Below the pieces are notes generated by a model that saw nothing but the letters and a program-made list of their open reading frames with translations, made no database searches and was not told where the DNA came from. Below are positions 31,653 through 43,846 of a DNA stretch of 64,000 nt, one piece after another. This DNA is from Myripristis murdjan (taxonomy: Eukaryota; Chordata; Actinopteri; Holocentriformes; Holocentridae): positions 19,564,487-19,628,486 of the forward strand of contig NC_043987.1 in NCBI RefSeq assembly GCF_902150065.1, in the 5' to 3' direction. Every line of letters starts with the position of its first letter. Positions within the stretch are counted from its first letter, which is position 1. The position numbers and the translations under genes are program-made.

Positions 31653-32815
31653 TTGGCTGGGTCCTTACCACCTTCAGGACTGTCACATGCAGGCAGCGTG
31701 AGTTGACAGTACATTGCACAGTCACCTACAAACCCATTTATTACTGCGCCAGTTGGTACTGTTTTTAATAGTATTAGTGATGTGCTCAGCATTGATTGAA
31801 ATTTAATATGCACCTTCCTTTTTATTCCCCTCAGGAAAACAGTTTGAATCACTCCAGTGAACTTCTAGTGAAAATGCAGTGATGTGACCAAGATTGTGCC
31901 TCTTTTTCCCTTTACTTAATCTCCACTGGCGCTCCTGCACTGCTTGGTCCTGTACGCACATGGGCTGGCTTTCAAAAACAACAGAACTGATGATTTCAGA
32001 TGGTACGTGACCTGGAGGCAAGAGTCCACAGGATGCACACCCAACATGAAGGTCTCTGCATTGAAAAAGTTGGACCTCACCTCTTCTATATCATAGCCAT
32101 TGTGGCCTTTTGGCACAGACTGTTCTCAGCCGTCATCTGAAACCAGCTTTGCACACTTGTTGCTTGAGGCACTTGCATCTATAAGGGATTACAGTGATTT
32201 TCCTTTTTAACTGCGTTTTAGGGCTGAGTGAATGTGTGTTTGTTTGTGTGATATCTGAGAAAGTCAGGTGAGAGAGATGAATTGTTTCACATTTACAGTA
32301 TCTACTGTCCTCAGCACACCATCATCCCCCACCGTGCTGGTCTCCATCTCTCTTTCTAACATGTGCATTTTGATAAAATGCACATTTTCCCTACTTAATT
32401 CTCCAGGTTGGACTTGAAAAAATGGACATACTTGAAGTGAAAACTGACATAGGTTGATAGGTGAGCATCAGGCCTTGCACTGTTTAGAGCACAAGTGGTT
32501 AAAAAGTCGAGACCCAGCCCAATGAAATGCAAAGTGGAGGTCCACAGTTTAACCAATATATAGTTTTTATCCACAAACACTAATTATTGATATTGTTGTT
32601 ATTGATGTTATCACTGGGTTAATGTTTGTTTTCTCTTCTGTCATAAATCTGCCGACTGTAAATTATGTTTATCAGTTATTGTCTTAAGTTCTTTCTTCAC
32701 TTGTAAAATTATTTTGTGATTAATTCTTATGAAAGATGATTTTGTAGATGGTCTTGGATATATAATGTGAAAGTGTAAATTTGTAACTTATTAAAGCTGT
32801 GAGTATTATTTCATG
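31653..32815 (+). other. gprc5c: Probable gprc5c 3' UTR
   Basis: The stretch follows the predicted stop. ATTAAA at 32,790-32,795 is a plausible poly(A) signal. The segment 31835-31882, behind a CCCCTCAG acceptor, could be an alternative last coding exon (ENSLNHSSELLVKMQ, in phase). Confidence 0.4.
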
Positions 32816-35619
32816 TTGCGTGGACTGTGGGTTGGGATAGATGGAAAGGTTTGGAAATGATTCATAAACATGCAGGTGTTGGATTCTGCAAGAGGAAGTG
32901 CTGCAAGGATGATGATGTACCCTACTCTCCACTCCACAAGCCTGCATATTTACATATGTGGGCTTGATAAGCTCTAACAGCTTTACGTGGGGCCCAGTGC
33001 AGGGATGTGTTGCATGTTGGCCTTGTTTTTAACCACAGCCAGGATACAATTTTTTTCCAGTGTTACAAACAATTGTTTTTTCATCAGACAAGTTCATGCA
33101 ATGCCCTTTTCTAATTGGAATTTAGTTCAGGATCATAGTAATATTCTCAGTCCCACCAAGGAGACACACAAATTCTTTTGGGTCCAGGAAATTAGATGGA
33201 ATATCTGATTAAAACTGAACTGTCTGACAATGGCAGCAGCCGAGGGCTGCCAGGATACTTGGTACAAGCACATGTTGGTTACGTAAGACGCTGAGTGGGC
33301 TGCAAGTAATCACTGCCAGCACAACCACACAGACATGCAAACATACATACACATACACACACACCTTTTAGCATTGACAAATGATTTGTATTAACTGCAT
33401 GTCTTTTTGACTGAAATCAGTTAAATATTACTGACCATTCAACTTAAAAATAGATGCAGCCTATATTCAGTGCACAACTATGACAGAGCAAAAGAGCTTT
33501 TGGACTGACAGTGGCTTCTTAGCCTTATGATTTCTCCCCCTCCACAGGGAGAGGTACAATTATCTACATGTAATGTGTCACTGCACACACACACACACAC
33601 ACACTTGAGCAACCTCAGACTGAGCTGCGGCTGCCTAGCAGCAGGCTGAGTAGACTCTCCCAATTACCCCACCATCCTGTAGTGTCAGCAGCCGTGAATA
33701 GTTGCTCAGAGAAGGAAATCGCACTGAAAGGGATTAAGCATAGGGCTTTCTTAGAAACCAAACAGCACAGAAATGTGCAATACAACATGACAACAAATAC
33801 TGAGTTTTTACTTACTTCATATATAAAATATCTTTTTGAATTTAGGTACAACAGAAGATGAGCATCTTGTCAGACAATACAATGCAGACATGGAAGGTCA
33901 AAGCAGTGACAAAAATCCTTAAGTTTCAACCAAATTTACAGAACACTTTACCAAGTACCAATTTTGAAGCACCTGACTCTGTTTGCTCTTGGGATTGCTG
34001 TAGTGTGTTAGGCTGATACCCGAAAGTGCAGGCTCACCCACAGAAACCTCCCCGTCACCTTGGTCAGGTTTGATCCCATCTATCTCATAAACAAATAATC
34101 TGCATTGTTTCCAGTGAGAAGTGTGATTCCACAAACCAAGCGTGTTTTACCATGCCATGGATCTGTTACAGGCTTAAAGGGATTGTGTTAGCAATGTGTT
34201 TCCGATCAATGACTTCACGCGAAATCACAGGCACTTTGTTTGTCTCAAAGACAGCATGTGCATATCCCTAAATAATATGAATAGCTGTCTTGCACACTGG
34301 TGGACACTGGTGGCCATATGGCCGGGGATGGTTGGGCTCAACTCAAAGAGCCACCACTACCAGTCACAAGCATCTGTTCTCACTTAATACATTTCCATGT
34401 CACGTTGAAAGCCCTCTGTGGACATACACAACCATGAAAACATGACAGTTTCACCACAGGCAAGCTGATCAAACAGAAATCATTCTAAATCCAAAAACAG
34501 TACAAGTTATTCAGCATTAAAAGGATTAAGGTATCACTTTTGTACTTGATAATGCATTATTCTGTGGAATTGACTAGCGCAATTACTGGAAAAACATCAC
34601 CAGACTGTCATATTTGTTTTCAGATTCAAGATGTTTTGAGTGATCAAATAGCCAGTAATAGACAGTCTTTGTCGAACCAAACATCTCTGAACAATACAAA
34701 ACATGCAAAAACACAGTGTTGTTTGGCCTGCAGTCCAACACTCATACAAAAGCCTCATTCATGGCTGGAATGAACAGAGAGGGTCAACCTTTAAGGGATT
34801 ACAAATGTAAATAGCTGTGCCAGGCTCTAATAGGGCTTCTGCATTTAAAAAGCTGATGCGATTAATTTAGACCTGGCTAGAGGCCATCAAACAGATATGA
34901 CGCCAAGGTAGGCAGCAAGGCCAGATACAAATAGTTTCCTTCATTTCAATCCCCAATGTTTGTTTTATCTGCAGGGAAATGTTTCTATATTGTTGTGCAT
35001 TAGACTACGCTCAAATATGTTCATTTTTGAACTAACACAGAGTCAACCTGGTTGAGGGCAGCTATCTAAAGCTCATATAAAACACAGAGAATGCGTAGGA
35101 AATAAATAAAACTTTACTTAAAATGTCCAAAATAACCATATATTCTCTCAGCTTTCCATGCAAACAGCAAAAAAGTGTAAAAACACATGGACTGATGTTT
35201 CTACAGGACTGCCACCTAGTGGGACCACAGCCAACAAACAGATTAATTTTAGACGAGAGAATCTATGAGAAAATCCATTTGGTTTTACTGTCTAGTTAAT
35301 CCGGAATAAGCACTCTATCACTAAAAATAATGTAACAGGAGCTACCTATTGAACCAGTTAGAAAAGTGTAGACATCTCAGGCAAAAAAAATAAGAGAAAC
35401 AGAAACAAGAACTCTTTTCTGTTATCTACTGTTATTTATTTTTCTTATGTTGTGTTGTGTGTTTACTGTGGGTTGCTGTCTGTAAATGTCTTTCTTAAAC
35501 AACCTGCTTGATTGAAAGAGAAAAAAAAAAAAAAACAGTAGCTACCATGCAAATTCATCTTTACATGTAGTCTCAGGTGCTTGGTGTCTCTATCCTAGCA
35601 GCCACTTACACACTCAGTT
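32816..35619. other. Intergenic region between convergent gprc5c and ccdc137
   Basis: No exon was recognised. Short (CA)n occurs near 33,351-33,363 and 33,583-33,604, and an A run at 35,521-35,535. The DNA is AT-rich throughout. Confidence 0.5.
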
Positions 35620-35635
35620 CATGTGAATGCCCTGT

Positions 35636-35641
35636 TTTATT
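35636..35641 (-). terminator. ccdc137: ccdc137 poly(A) signal
   Basis: TTTATT on the plus strand is AATAAA on the minus strand, 313 bp downstream of the ccdc137 stop codon. It is the nearest consensus signal. Confidence 0.55.
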
Positions 35642-35953
35642 CCAAGGAGCTAAATGGCTGGTATAATAACACAAGTTGCTGGTGAATATTGATATTTACC
35701 AGATGTGGTGCTCTGTGGATGCAAATATTTGCGTCTGTCCTTCCATGACAGTAACATACACTGTTGTAAAGTCTCCTTTTGGGGGGTCTATCAGTTCCTC
35801 CTGTAAGGGGTGTATGCAACAAGTGCAGTCTGCCACATGCCAGACCATCTTGTTTCTCTGTTCTGCACACCTCTGCTGAAGACAGTCACAGACAATGGCC
35901 ATAGTAGGAAGTTACAGCTAGCTGCAGTTTCTTCTGGCAAGTGGCACGGGGCA

Positions 35954-38900
35954 TCACTCAAAGTTCTTGAGCTTGTCCAGGCCGGCAGTCCTGGCTTCCC
36001 GCTGCTGCTGCCTCTGCTTTTTAAGATGCCGGTAGGCCTCCACTGCGCGTTCCCTCTCTTCCTCCATCATCCTCTGTCGGGCCATGGACGGTTTGGCTGT
36101 GGAGACGGCCGTGTGACCCAGAAGAGAGTTGAGAAGCAGCTCCTTTGATGCGTTCTAGTTGTTCAAGGAACAGAGAGAAACAAAAGGTGACCACTTACAT
36201 CAAGTTTTGGCACAAATGTGAAACACTTAAATTTGTGCTCATATAAAAATCCACTGTATATTACCTGGGATTTGACCATAGCTTTTTTGGGTTTGGCACT
36301 CAAAGAAGGTGGGGCCATCACAATTTCTCCAAAGTCAACTTTATCTAAAAAATAAAAAGAGAGAGTATTAGAAAGCAGCAAACTCTTCTCAATGTATCAG
36401 TGGTAACTAATGTTTTTTTTCTCCAGACTTCTGGCAGGATCTATTTCTCCCCAATAGCTAAATATAATCCAACATCATCTGAGAAACTACATAACCATAT
36501 TTTCAGGGGGAAAGACAGAAAACTTAAATAAATACATTGGCCTTATGGATACGTCTATTGAAAAATGCTGTTAAAAGTGGGATAAAAAAAAAAAAAAAAA
36601 AAAAAAAGATGCAAATTAGTGTTCAGCCTTTTGTCAGAAATTTTATCATAAAAATAATAAACCTGGGCCACTCTAGGACATGTGCATCTTTATTCTGAAG
36701 CCATTTCAGTGTTGATTTGACAGTACGCTTTGGGTCTTTGTCGTGTTCAACATAAATATTTACAACATACAGCCTCATCTAAGATCTGTGGCATATCAGA
36801 TTCTGCTTATGAATTTGCCTTTATTTGACTCCATTCACTGTAACGGCTTGACAAATCTCTGATTCTGTGGTGCTGAGAAGCCCTTTCACAACATGATACT
36901 GCCACTGTGCTTCATGACAGGGGTGGGGTGTTTGACAGGGGATGATCTGTGCCTCATTTCCACCCCACGTAGGACACGAGTTCAATTTTATTGAATCAGA
37001 ACCACTCGGTATTTTGGCCGTGTGCTCCCAGAATCTTTCAGGTGCCTTTTGTGCCAAATTCAGCGAGCTGCCAGGTAGACCAGGGTATGGCAGCTTAGCA
37101 AATTGGAATCAGTATAGATTCATTACAGGTGCAATCTGTGAGGCGCTCTCATCTCCTGCATATCTCAGAGTCACCAAGCGAGGGGTTTGCCTGTCCTTTA
37201 GGTTCAGGCACAGCTAATCTTACACATATTCTGTCAGGTTGTAAAACATGTGAAATGAAAGCAAATACTTAAAAGTGGACTTGTTGGCTGACAGAAACAC
37301 AAACAACTGACAAAACAAACAAACAAACAAAAACAGTGAGCACAACTTTAAGGTCAGACTTGTTGCTGTGGTCAGAGGCACAGCAAATATTTTTATTTAT
37401 TGTGAGGCAACATGGAAGGTTCTGGCAGATGTAACTGTATAAAAGCCACATTTGGAGGTACACTGTGTTGGCAGTGGAGGCACAGCAGTGAGCCTGGAAA
37501 ACTAAAATGTGAAACGTGGAAGTTGGATGATAGGAGCGCACAACAAATTCAAACACCACTGTGAGAGTTCGTCAGCAGCTGTAAACAGAGCTCAAAGCAG
37601 GCCCTGACAGATACGTCCTGTGGAAGCCAGTGAGTGGCTATGGCTGAGTTATTCTACTGACTGGGGAATAAATACACAAAAGTAAAAACTCTTAATTGTT
37701 AATAGTCCAACTGTTTGTTTGTTTTTCTCTATTTTTGCATGCTTGCTGGGGTATTGTTTGTTATTGTTGGATATTGTTGCTTTATAGCAGCTGGATCATA
37801 TGTCATTCTTACAACTTCAGCTGGTTTTTAAATAATGCTGAACAACTAATTGACAGGGGTGGGGTGTTTGACAGAGGGTGAGCATATTTCCAATTGGCAC
37901 TGAGACAGTTAGAGACAGAGTGAATTTAGCAATAATTGTGCAACGAAACTGCAGAAAGCCATAAATTTGAACCAGAAACCAGGCCACAGAAAAAATAAAT
38001 TATCTTAAGAGGAGGATAAAATACTGATGCAGGATAGTCTAAGTCAAGTGACTCTAGTTCTGTTTTGCATTAACAGGTGGGAGGCTCTGGGATGCAATAA
38101 ATTACAGTTGAAGTTTTTGGATGTGCTGTGGGCCAAATTCAACAAAACATCTGTTCTGAGACCAATAACCTCAATTACCTACCTGAAACACACTTTCTCT
38201 CTTTGTCACTCAACACTGTCACATGGTTCTGTAAGTTTATGACAGTGCAACCTGATATCCGCCTTGGTCAAAATGATTCCGGTAACAACATCTTTCTTTT
38301 GATATGTGAATTTGGCATCTGTCTGCAAATTTTCCTCAAATTATATGGATTACCTGTGCATCCTGTGCATCAATAAGTGTCCCTGCATTACATGTTTACA
38401 TTACCTACGAACATCTCTTTTTCGATCTTGTCCTCCTGTCTGTCCAGCTTTTTCTGCTGTAGCTTCTGTAATCTCTCTTTATCATACCTGCAGCAAGACA
38501 GTGGGAAAAAAAAAAAAAAAATCAGTACATCAGACACAATGCGACCACAATCTTAAAAGAGAAAGCATGTGACAAAATACAGTTTAGACTTATATACATC
38601 GACTTGAATCAAGTATCACTACATACAACCATAAACACCTAACACAGCTACTTCATGCTAAGATTGGAGTGAAAAACTTACTTCTTCTTTTTCTCAGACC
38701 TGCCCGTATCTGCAGGCATCTCCTGTTTGTCTATTTCCAGCTCTGGTTTCCTCTCCACCTGGTTCTTGGTGAGGAAGAGGACATGATTCGTCTCATTCTC
38801 CATGCGCTGCAGGTAAGACTTCACATCCTCCTCCTTTCCCCTCCTGAAATGAGGAACAGGTATGTCGCCAACCTGAGAGTCTGCTGGCTTCACTTTGGGG

Positions 38901-39450
38901 ATGAAAGCTGGACAAGACAGAAAAGTAGGCGTCAACTAAGGCGGACACACAATGATACACTCATGAAAGGGTTAAAGCAGTTTTCCTCACACCTTTTTTC
39001 ATCTTTTTCCTCCTGGAGGATCCCATGTTCATCCTCTCCTTGCTCTTCATGATCTCGCGGAGCCGGAAGGGGATGTGTTTGAGGTGGTCTTCATGTTTGG
39101 CTTTCTTTAGCTTACCATCAGTCTTCAGCTTCTTCTCACTGGAGTCCGGACAGCATGCGAGGAGGAAGCAAATAAGCATTAGCTGGCTCGTAACTTGAGA
39201 TAGCGACATGTTTAACATTTGAAGAGCAGGAGAATGCTACTGAGTGAAGTGTCGTTTTAATCCCGTGGCTCTTCGATCCCAATCCAACAGCTAAATTAGC
39301 GTTAGCTGCCGGGGCTAGCAAGCTAACAGGTAGACTCTTTATGCACTCATTTTCCTCTTTCGTCGTCTCTTAACGTTACCTTGGATGTCGCCCGATCTTG
39401 CCATTTTGTTTTCCCGATTCAGTAAGCCTATTCTGCCGATTCTTCCCCAT
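35954..39450 (-). CDS. ccdc137: Coiled-coil domain-containing protein 137
   Basis: Six coding exons: 39450-39380, 39138-38993, 38907-38682, 38487-38405, 36344-36265, 36154-35954. They total 807 nt, all in phase, giving 268 aa (human 289). The protein is very basic and Lys/Glu-rich. Hallmarks are HIPFRLREIMKSKERM, then IPVPHFRRGKEEDVKSYLQR, NHVLFLTKNQ, a coiled coil (YDKERLQKLQQKKLDRQEDK), VDFGEIVMAPPSLSAKPKK, and the C-terminal MARQRMMEEERERAVEAYR. Human CCDC137 has the same blocks in the same order. It is a nucleolar/chromosome-periphery protein reported to restrain retinoic acid receptor. The exon 4 donor is GTAG/GTAATG and not the GTAGGT four bases upstream, because only that choice keeps EMFVDKVDFG in frame. 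The 2 kb intron 36345-38404 contains a decayed Tc1-like repeat. Confidence 0.94.
36584..36607. repeat. Poly(A) tract
   Basis: 24 consecutive A, directly before the Tc1-like remnant. Confidence 0.95.
36608..37275. mobile_element. Decayed Tc1/mariner-like DNA transposon copy
   Basis: Segments such as GGCCACTCTAGGACAT, TTCTGAAGCCATTTCAGTG, GGGTCTTTGTCGTG, GACTCCATTCACTGT and GTGCTGAGAAGCC match, in order, my memory of a Tc1-like repeat widespread in teleosts. The far end (GTAAAACATGTGAAAT) also fits. It is heavily mutated, with no intact frame and no clear terminal repeats, and lies in a ccdc137 intron. Confidence 0.6.
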
Positions 39451-39650
39451 GTTTCTACCTTTTACTCGAGGTCGTTACGGGTAAAGTTGTCAAAACAACA
39501 ACACATGTTAAAGCAGCGTGTATCTAAACCTTTAACCCGTGAACCTCGACCCCGTCAGTCCAACAGGACCAGGAAGTGAAGAGCTCTCACTCCGTCTCTT
39601 TTCCGGTAGCGCAAACGTCACCATCTGCTCTGACACCGTACCACAGGACA
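39451..39650 (-). promoter_or_regulatory. ccdc137: Candidate ccdc137 promoter
   Basis: The 200 bp upstream of the ATG are richer in CpG than their surroundings and hold ETS-type sites (CTTTTCCGGTAGCGC near 39,597 and CCAGGAAGTG near 39,570), as is usual in TATA-less housekeeping promoters. The start site is not defined. Confidence 0.35.
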
Positions 39651-39971
39651 GAAGACTTTATTTCTGCTGAGTTAAATATGTATTCAATCTCTGTATCATA
39701 CGTGTTATTTTTTTACACCCACTCATGCAAATGGGCACAGAAGAACTGAAACACAGAGCAATCGAAAATAGAAATTGGACATTATCTTGCATCAGAACAG
39801 TTATAATCCTAAATATTTAAACCTGTGAGGCCTTATGTAATTTATGGATACCCTTAAGTTTTTTTTTTCCTTTATAATTTACATGTATTTTTTCTGTCTT
39901 TTAACTTTGCATGTATTTTTACTTGTGCACAATCCATATAGCAAATGTTTATATCTATGAAAATGTATTAT

Positions 39972-40031
39972 TGTTTGTTTGTTTGTTTGTTTGTTTGTTT
40001 GTTTGTTTAAAAAAAAAAAAAAAAAAAAAAA
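39972..40031. repeat. (TTTG)n followed by poly(A)
   Basis: About nine TGTT units run into a 23-base A run. Confidence 0.95.
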
Positions 40032-40784
40032 GCTTTAGTTTAGTTCTCAAGATATACCCTAAAGCACTAAGATTGGTCTGAATAGCCTTGAACTAACAAC
40101 AAAAACCCTAACCCACTTTAACCCTAACCCCTGTGGGTTTAGTGAGGTTCATAATGAGGCTGCAATGCTGTTTTTGTCACTGTTCAGATTTTATTTGTCT
40201 TTGTAACACCTGCCGGGCCTCTCTGCTCCGATTTGCTATCTGACCGGCACAACAGCTGGGACTTCTGCAGGAGGCGAGAGTATACGTGAGGGATTTCCTG
40301 CCCACTTCTGCAGACTAAAAGGTTCGTCAGTTTCTTCTAAGAGTAATACGTTTTGTTCATAGACGATCTTTGCTGCTGTAGGCTGACTTATGATATCTAA
40401 TCAACACGTTCCTCTGACTGGGCAAATGAACTGCACTCCATGCTTGCCGACACCAGAGGGCGTAGTACATTTACATTGATTTGCAGTAGAAATATTGACT
40501 TGTCACTCAAAATCGTTTACAGTATCTGGTTTGCAACATCGCAGCGGCTCCAAATGCAATGCAATTTATTTTTCCGGTTTGACTTGGGCAGCCCATGCTT
40601 TTGTTGCTTTTCCTTGATATAATAACTGAAATTGTGATCTGTTTTTGTTTTCCCCAGTTGGCTTTTTACATACACCATCAATGTAATTTGTAGCTACAAA
40701 ATACATGTAAAACTTAAAATCAGGTGACACATACTGTCAGCTTTTATTATCGAGTAGAAATTAGCACCGCTCCCAAAAGACCAT

Positions 40785-41405
40785 CACACAGCTGCAGCTC
40801 ATTCAGAGTGCGACTGCTGGAGTTTTTGGAGCACAGCACGGGACTCCAGTGTTAAAATCCTAACACCGGCTTCCATTTAGTGACAGAATGGATTTTAATA
40901 TTCTGCCACTAGTCTACAAATCACTGTCTGGTTGAGGCTCAGAATACAACACCGATATGCTCGAAGAATATAAAGGAAGTGGGACTCGGGTCAGCTGGTG
41001 CAGCCCAGAGTTAATGCAAAACATTTAGCTGTTATGTAACAGGAACAAATTGCTGGATGATCTTAGATGTGCCCCAGATATAGCATTTTTTTTTTTTTTT
41101 TTTTTTTAATTCAGGTTAAAAACATTTCTCTTTTAAGTTCTAAAACTTTCACTCTGACAATGTAATCAACTCTGTCTAGTAATCAATGCTGCACTTTAAT
41201 TCTGGATGTAGACCTCTAGTCACTCAGTTGAGGCCACTTCTTCCATCTTATTTTATTCTATTTTATGTGCTTTGTAGGCTACTCTCTTTTATGTTACTTA
41301 TCTTGTAATCTCGTGCTGTATTTTATATGGATGTTCCCTTTTGCTTTTATTTATGTAAAGCACACTGAATTACCCCTGTGTTTGAATTGTGCTATTTAAA
41401 TGAAC
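40785..41405 (+). mobile_element. 3' end of a dead L2/Rex1-type LINE
   Basis: Conceptual translation gives QLQLIQSATAGV, then PVLKS and HRLPFSDRMDFNI, then LPLVYKSLSG with stops between. This follows the C-terminal reverse transcriptase pattern of L2/Rex1 LINEs (LQLIQNAAARVL, HWLPV, FKILLLVYKSL). The 3' tail TGTAAAGCACACTGAATTACC ... TGTGCTATTTAAATGAA is typical of these elements. A 22-base T run (41,086-41,107) interrupts it. It is truncated at the 5' end and multiply broken. Confidence 0.7.
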
Positions 41406-42311
41406 TATTGCTTTTGCTATTTACTTGTGTCCTGACATTAAGATCAGTGTTGCAAGGACTGAACACGTGTGTGGGCACTGCTTCCACTCTGCATGCCTTC
41501 TCTTCAGTGTAATTTGGCCACCTAAGTTGATTCCAATACAAACCAGACCGTGTTGTATGGCCAAAACTGAAGCCAGTCATGCACTTGTAGCCATGGCTTG
41601 GCCACAACGAGGGCGCGACTGTCTTCCTTCACAGTCGTTCTGGTCACCACCTCAGCAACATTGGTGTGCATTCCCTCTCTCTCCTATCCTGCAGAACTGA
41701 AGCCAAGACAGTGGAGAGAGTCTGTATCATTTGAAAATGATTCTTAGTCATGTACTAAAGTATAACATCCATGTAAAGTCATTTGTGATGAATTTAAGAC
41801 AGTTAAGAAAGATTTTGCCTTACTTTTTGTGATTACTCAGAATCAGTCAGAAATATTAGATCCATTGTAAATATCCAAATGATATGATCCAAATGATGAA
41901 ACTGTAAGTCATTTTCTCTTTGAGCACTGAATTCATATTACCAGGGGCAAACAAACTGACTGACACTGCCATACATAGTTTGCCATGTGTACAGTGGATG
42001 AAGCAATGAGCTGAAATAAAACTGAATTCATAAAAAATAAATACACTTAATACTAAATTAAAAGGAATTATCATCTGCATCATTTGACTGTGCTGTAAAT
42101 ATTTATTTGAGCTGTATTCCCATTTAGAGAATCTGTGTCTAGAGAAAGGGAGAGTAAGTGAGCATGAACAGAGTGAGAGTGTGTGTTTGCATGTGTGCCT
42201 GCTTGCCTAATAAGTCTGCATGTGTCAACGTGCCTGTGTGTGTGTTTGTGTATGCGTGTGCACATATGGATGACTATGGTACAGTAGATTATTGTAGCAA
42301 GCAATAGTAAA

Positions 42312-42460
42312 CAATTAGGTGAATCAGCCGGGTGGGGAAGACTGGGGAGGATTACCGGTGCGACATAATGCAGCCCAATCTGGGAGACTGCTGATGGAAG
42401 GAGAACGGCGCCAGTCATGCCAGAATATTCCCCAGTGACGAACAGTGCATGCAGCCAGTG

Positions 42461-42491
<31 letters not shown>

Positions 42492-42723
42492 TGTGTGAGG
42501 AGAGGAGGATGCTGAGGAGAGTGGAACTCATTCAGAGAAAATCCCAGAGCTCCATCTGTTGACCGGAAATGTCTGGAACATTGTGTAAGCTCTGACATGA
42601 GACAAGTGTCACGGTCCATATATGATATTATGCAAAAGACGTGTTCTTACAAGTAGTAGAGGCCATGGGCAGCACATTGTCCCCTAACGTCATAATCTTC
42701 TCAGGGTCTGAAGACAATAAAAG
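42312..42723 (+). promoter_or_regulatory. pde6g: Candidate photoreceptor promoter of pde6g
   Basis: Sites upstream of the inferred first exon: CAATTAG (42,312-42,318, Ret1/PCE-1 type), GGATTA (42,349-42,354, CRX/OTX site on the minus strand), TGCTGA (42,510-42,515, NRL half site), TAATCT (42,693-42,698, CRX-like) and a TATA-type AATAAAAG (42,716-42,723). The start site would be near 42,750. A (GT)n tract lies at 42,461-42,498. The motifs are seen; their use in photoreceptors is inferred from the gene. Confidence 0.45.
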
Positions 42724-42747
42724 GCCACCAGTGAACACAGTGCATCA

Positions 42748-42812
42748 GGCACTCACAGCAGTCCGGATCTCCAAGACTCTCCCAGCAGAGAGTAGCAGCA
42801 GCAGCACAGTTG
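42748..42812 (+). other. pde6g: Candidate 5' UTR exon of pde6g
   Basis: It begins about 30 bp after the TATA-like box and ends at CACAGTTG/GTGAGT, a strong donor. It would splice to the acceptor TTTTTCCTCAG at 43,795, 51 bp upstream of the ATG. Confidence 0.45.
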
Positions 42813-42832
42813 GTGAGTATTTCAGCTAAGAT

Positions 42833-42847
42833 AAAAAAAAAAAAAAA

Positions 42848-42884
<37 letters not shown>
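42833..42884. repeat. Poly(A) and (AAT)n microsatellite
   Basis: An A run followed by about 12 AAT units, just inside pde6g intron 1. Confidence 0.95.
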
Positions 42885-43169
42885 TCTCTGGACTGCCCTT
42901 GTAAAAAAATCTCTCATGAAAAGTCGCATTTGATATGAATCCATGTGTGTTTTGGACATTTTCAAATGTGAGAATTTTTTCTATGTTGTATTTCAGAATC
43001 ATTTGTCGTTAAAAGATTTGAAAATTTCACTGCATAGGCCTAAACTGTTTTTATTCTCTACTTTTCACCTGCCTTTACATATTAACTTGATTTCAAAAAT
43101 TAAATTGCATCTTGAAAATTCATTGAATGACTACACTTGAATGAGTGGGTTTTAATCCGCCTATCATTG

Positions 43170-43170
<1 letters not shown>

Positions 43171-43204
<34 letters not shown>

Positions 43205-43208
43205 TCAT
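43171..43208. repeat. (TTTC)n microsatellite
   Basis: About nine TTTC units in pde6g intron 1. Confidence 0.95.
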
Positions 43209-43846
43209 TAGTTAGTTTCAGGTGAGGCTTTCTCATAATGAAATTTGGTGTGCTTGTAGTTAGTTTATGCATGTGAAAACATTTACACAGTTCCAGATGA
43301 TGTAATTTGTTGTTAATGGTGCTATTTAATTACAATTGTAAGATGTTTATTGTAATTATTGCACACAAACAGCTGAGTTTAAGCAAGTTCCTTGTAGCTG
43401 TTAAGTTGTGCATGCTGGAAACCCAGCTATTAACTTTCTCTCAAAACACTTCCAGCAGACAACATGTGGCTGGAAACCAACTCAGTGCTGCCAAGACATC
43501 TCTTTAGCAAATTCAGCATGTCCCAACAGTAATCAGATTATCCAGGTGGTGTGTATCTTAAGGGCATTGTAGGGGCTTAATCAGTAATATGAGAATGGGA
43601 TTATAGAAGCCCTTATCACCTGTAACTCTGTATTCATTCAGACATGTTTCTGTAGGACACATTAGCAGACCGCAAATGATTTTGTCTGTGCGTCTTTTAG
43701 ATTTAAATGGCATAACACTAAATTTATTATTGGTCTGGAAGGGTCAGCAGCCCTAAGCTCTCATAATCAATCTGTCTGTTTTTGTTTTTCCTCAGCATTC
43801 ACACGTCGGTGACTGTCCACTTCACTACAGTCCAAACAACACAAAG

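Larger units (their letters stand above)
39651..42300. other. Intergenic region between divergent ccdc137 and pde6g
   Basis: No exon was seen, and in particular no oxld1-like Cys motif (CCMSGCPNC in human). The region holds a (TTTG)n(A)n tract, two short CCCTAACCC-like motifs at 40,103-40,131 and a LINE remnant, each noted separately. Confidence 0.5.

Noticed and set aside
40103-40131. CCCTAACCC motifs suggesting an interstitial telomere
   Set aside because: Only two short, separated copies exist, with no array.
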